A stretch of 64,000 nt of DNA. Origin: Rhynochetos jubatus. Lineage: Eukaryota > Chordata > Aves > Eurypygiformes > Rhynochetidae. The number at the start of each line of letters is the position of its first letter. Position 1 is the first letter of the stretch. Positions 62,628 to 64,000 of this stretch are shown here, piece by piece. Below the pieces are notes generated by a model. That model was not told where the DNA came from, ran no database searches, and saw nothing but the letters and a program-made list of their open reading frames with translations. Both the position numbers and the translations under genes were made by a program. The stretch is taken from NCBI GenBank assembly GCA_027574665.1, contig CM050657.1, positions 29,945,408 to 30,009,407 on the forward strand, in the 5' to 3' direction.

Positions 62628-62880
62628 GTGGAACTGAACATACATGTAAAGCCCCTTTCCCCTTTTTCCCCTTCTCTAAAATGCCAGGTGGTGATTCTGT
62701 ACCAAAATGTCGTTTATGGAGTTCTTGTGGGTTTGAAGATGGTAACAAAAACTATTGCACAATTCCTAACACATCCTTATCTCCCTTGGTGTGGAGGGGG
62801 TGCCCTTGGAAAGCATAATGCTGAAAATCAGACTTTTGTATGAAAACGAATGTTCAGACATGATAGTAATGAAAAGAAAC

Positions 62881-62886
62881 AATAAA
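62881..62886 (+). promoter_or_regulatory. CHST2: Poly(A) signal AATAAA, second, CHST2
   Basis: Hexamer about 490 bases after the stop, followed by a T/G-rich element (cagttgtttggg). This makes it the more convincing of the two nearby signals. Confidence 0.55.
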
Positions 62887-64000
62887 TGATATTCATTTTT
62901 ATAATTACCTCAGTTGTTTGGGAATTACAGTGTTACTTATGTACAGCTAGAGGGGATGCTTGCTTAAAATAGTAACGTGGACTTTTTTAAGGGTATGGGT
63001 GGAGGGCTGGAGTGCAACATTTGACATTTTCAAAGATTAGGAGCTGCTGTTGCAGAAACAAGTACAGCTCTCACAGGTTTTATGGCTGTATCAAAGCAGG
63101 TTTCAATTTAACTATTGTCTTTTTTGTTGTATTTAAAAAGTCTTTCAAGTGCCACTGTATTAGCATCATAAGAGTTTTAAAACATTTCCATCACAGCAGT
63201 ATTTATTTTTGTTTTGACACGTATGTCAACACATGACATGTATGTCCAGGAGTCGCTGTCAGAAGTGGATCTACAGCATGACAAGAAGTGCAGGATTAAA
63301 AAAGACATCATACTGGAAACATTAGCATGTGTGAAAACAAAATTACATAAATTATATATATTCTATAGTGCTCATAATGCATAAGATATTTCAGATATTT
63401 CTTGACGTTGATTGGTAACAGGCACAATGGAAGCATAGAAAAATGCATAAAATGATTTATTTTTCACCTTTGTCTAAGTGTCGGAGGGTATATTTATGTA
63501 TGAGGTGGGAGGAAACATACAGCTGTGTGTTTCATAGCTGTAATGGAGCTTTTAAGGTGTCAACCTAACATTTGATTTCAGAGCGCTGGTTACATACGCA
63601 TTTTTTGTAAATTGTCATTGCTCTGTGATGGAGCCAGATGGTGGTATGGCTCCTTCTGGGAGCTTTGCCTGGAGACTCTGTCCCAGCATTAAAACTTAAT
63701 TAAATAAATTAATTAAATTAAAAAAAAAAAGCGCTATTTTACTACTACTGCTTTTAGAATTTCCTGAAAAAGTCCTGGTTTACTAAAGGTTGTGTGGTGT
63801 GTCGCATATGAGAAGTGCAGACACCTCAGGTAGTTTTTAGTCTTGGCTGTGTTCTCTGACGCTCTTTGAAGGTTCATTTTGGAACTTGGGTTTTTAAACA
63901 AAAGTGGTTTTGCTGAAGGGTTCTCTCGGGAGACTATAGACTTTTCTACAGGAAGTACATTTTACATTGCCTATCTGGGTGTTTTGCCTTCATCAAATGT
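62887..64000 (+). other. Distal CHST2 3'UTR or downstream flank
   Basis: AT-rich sequence without a recognisable gene. At 63698-63731 a TTAAT/TTAAA low-complexity run ends in an A-run, with AATAAA at 63703-63708. Nothing else can be assigned. Confidence 0.45.
63698..63731 (+). repeat. AT low-complexity run (TTAAT/TTAAA)
   Basis: A short TAAT/TAAA-type tract followed by about 11 A bases. It contains a canonical AATAAA. Confidence 0.85.

Larger units (their letters stand above)
62395..62886 (+). other. CHST2: CHST2 3' untranslated region (proximal part)
   Basis: Non-coding sequence after TGA 62392-62394, with AATAAA at 62622-62627 and 62881-62886. The UTR may extend further: a third AATAAA lies at 63703-63708. 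The usage cannot be read from sequence. Confidence 0.6.

Overview
The window is vertebrate nuclear DNA, most likely from a bird. Long AT-rich introns separate short conserved exons, the interspersed repeats are CR1 LINEs and LTR fragments of avian type, and a CpG island marks one promoter. It holds two plus-strand genes in the order U2SURP (spliceosome-associated SR140) then CHST2 (Golgi N-acetylglucosamine-6-O-sulfotransferase). As I recall, the same two genes are neighbours in mammals and chicken.

Region by region: 1-9117 is 5' intronic sequence of U2SURP. The first coding exon and promoter lie upstream of the window, and a candidate 48-bp N-terminal exon sits at 6172-6219. From 9118 to 47430, 25 coding exons join in phase with no stop to give 956 residues and a TGA. 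They encode the RRM, SURP, CID and C-terminal RS-rich parts in order. One intron (22888-22976) is of the GC-AG type. The intron at 30839-42382 is 11.5 kb, starts at a weak donor, and carries a degraded 3.4-kb CR1 LINE and an avian LTR-like fragment. The U2SURP 3'UTR follows with several possible poly(A) signals. From about 48.6 to 60.3 kb I see no protein-coding gene; the region has a 767-bp pentanucleotide-like T-rich array with a 12-bp higher-order unit (52618-53384) and a short LTR end. A GC-rich CpG island with CCAAT, GC-box and YY1-like motifs (about 60.36-61.3 kb) precedes the single-exon CHST2 coding region (61105-62394), followed by its 3'UTR.

The two genes are not functionally linked: one is a nuclear pre-mRNA splicing factor, the other a Golgi carbohydrate sulfotransferase. 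They look like ordinary neighbours. I found no convincing new biological system. The points most worth checking are the 12-bp higher-order microsatellite, the GC-AG intron, the weak donor before the giant intron, the missing U2SURP N-terminal coding sequence, and the CHST2 5' leader, which has upstream ORFs and no N-terminal extension of the mammalian kind.
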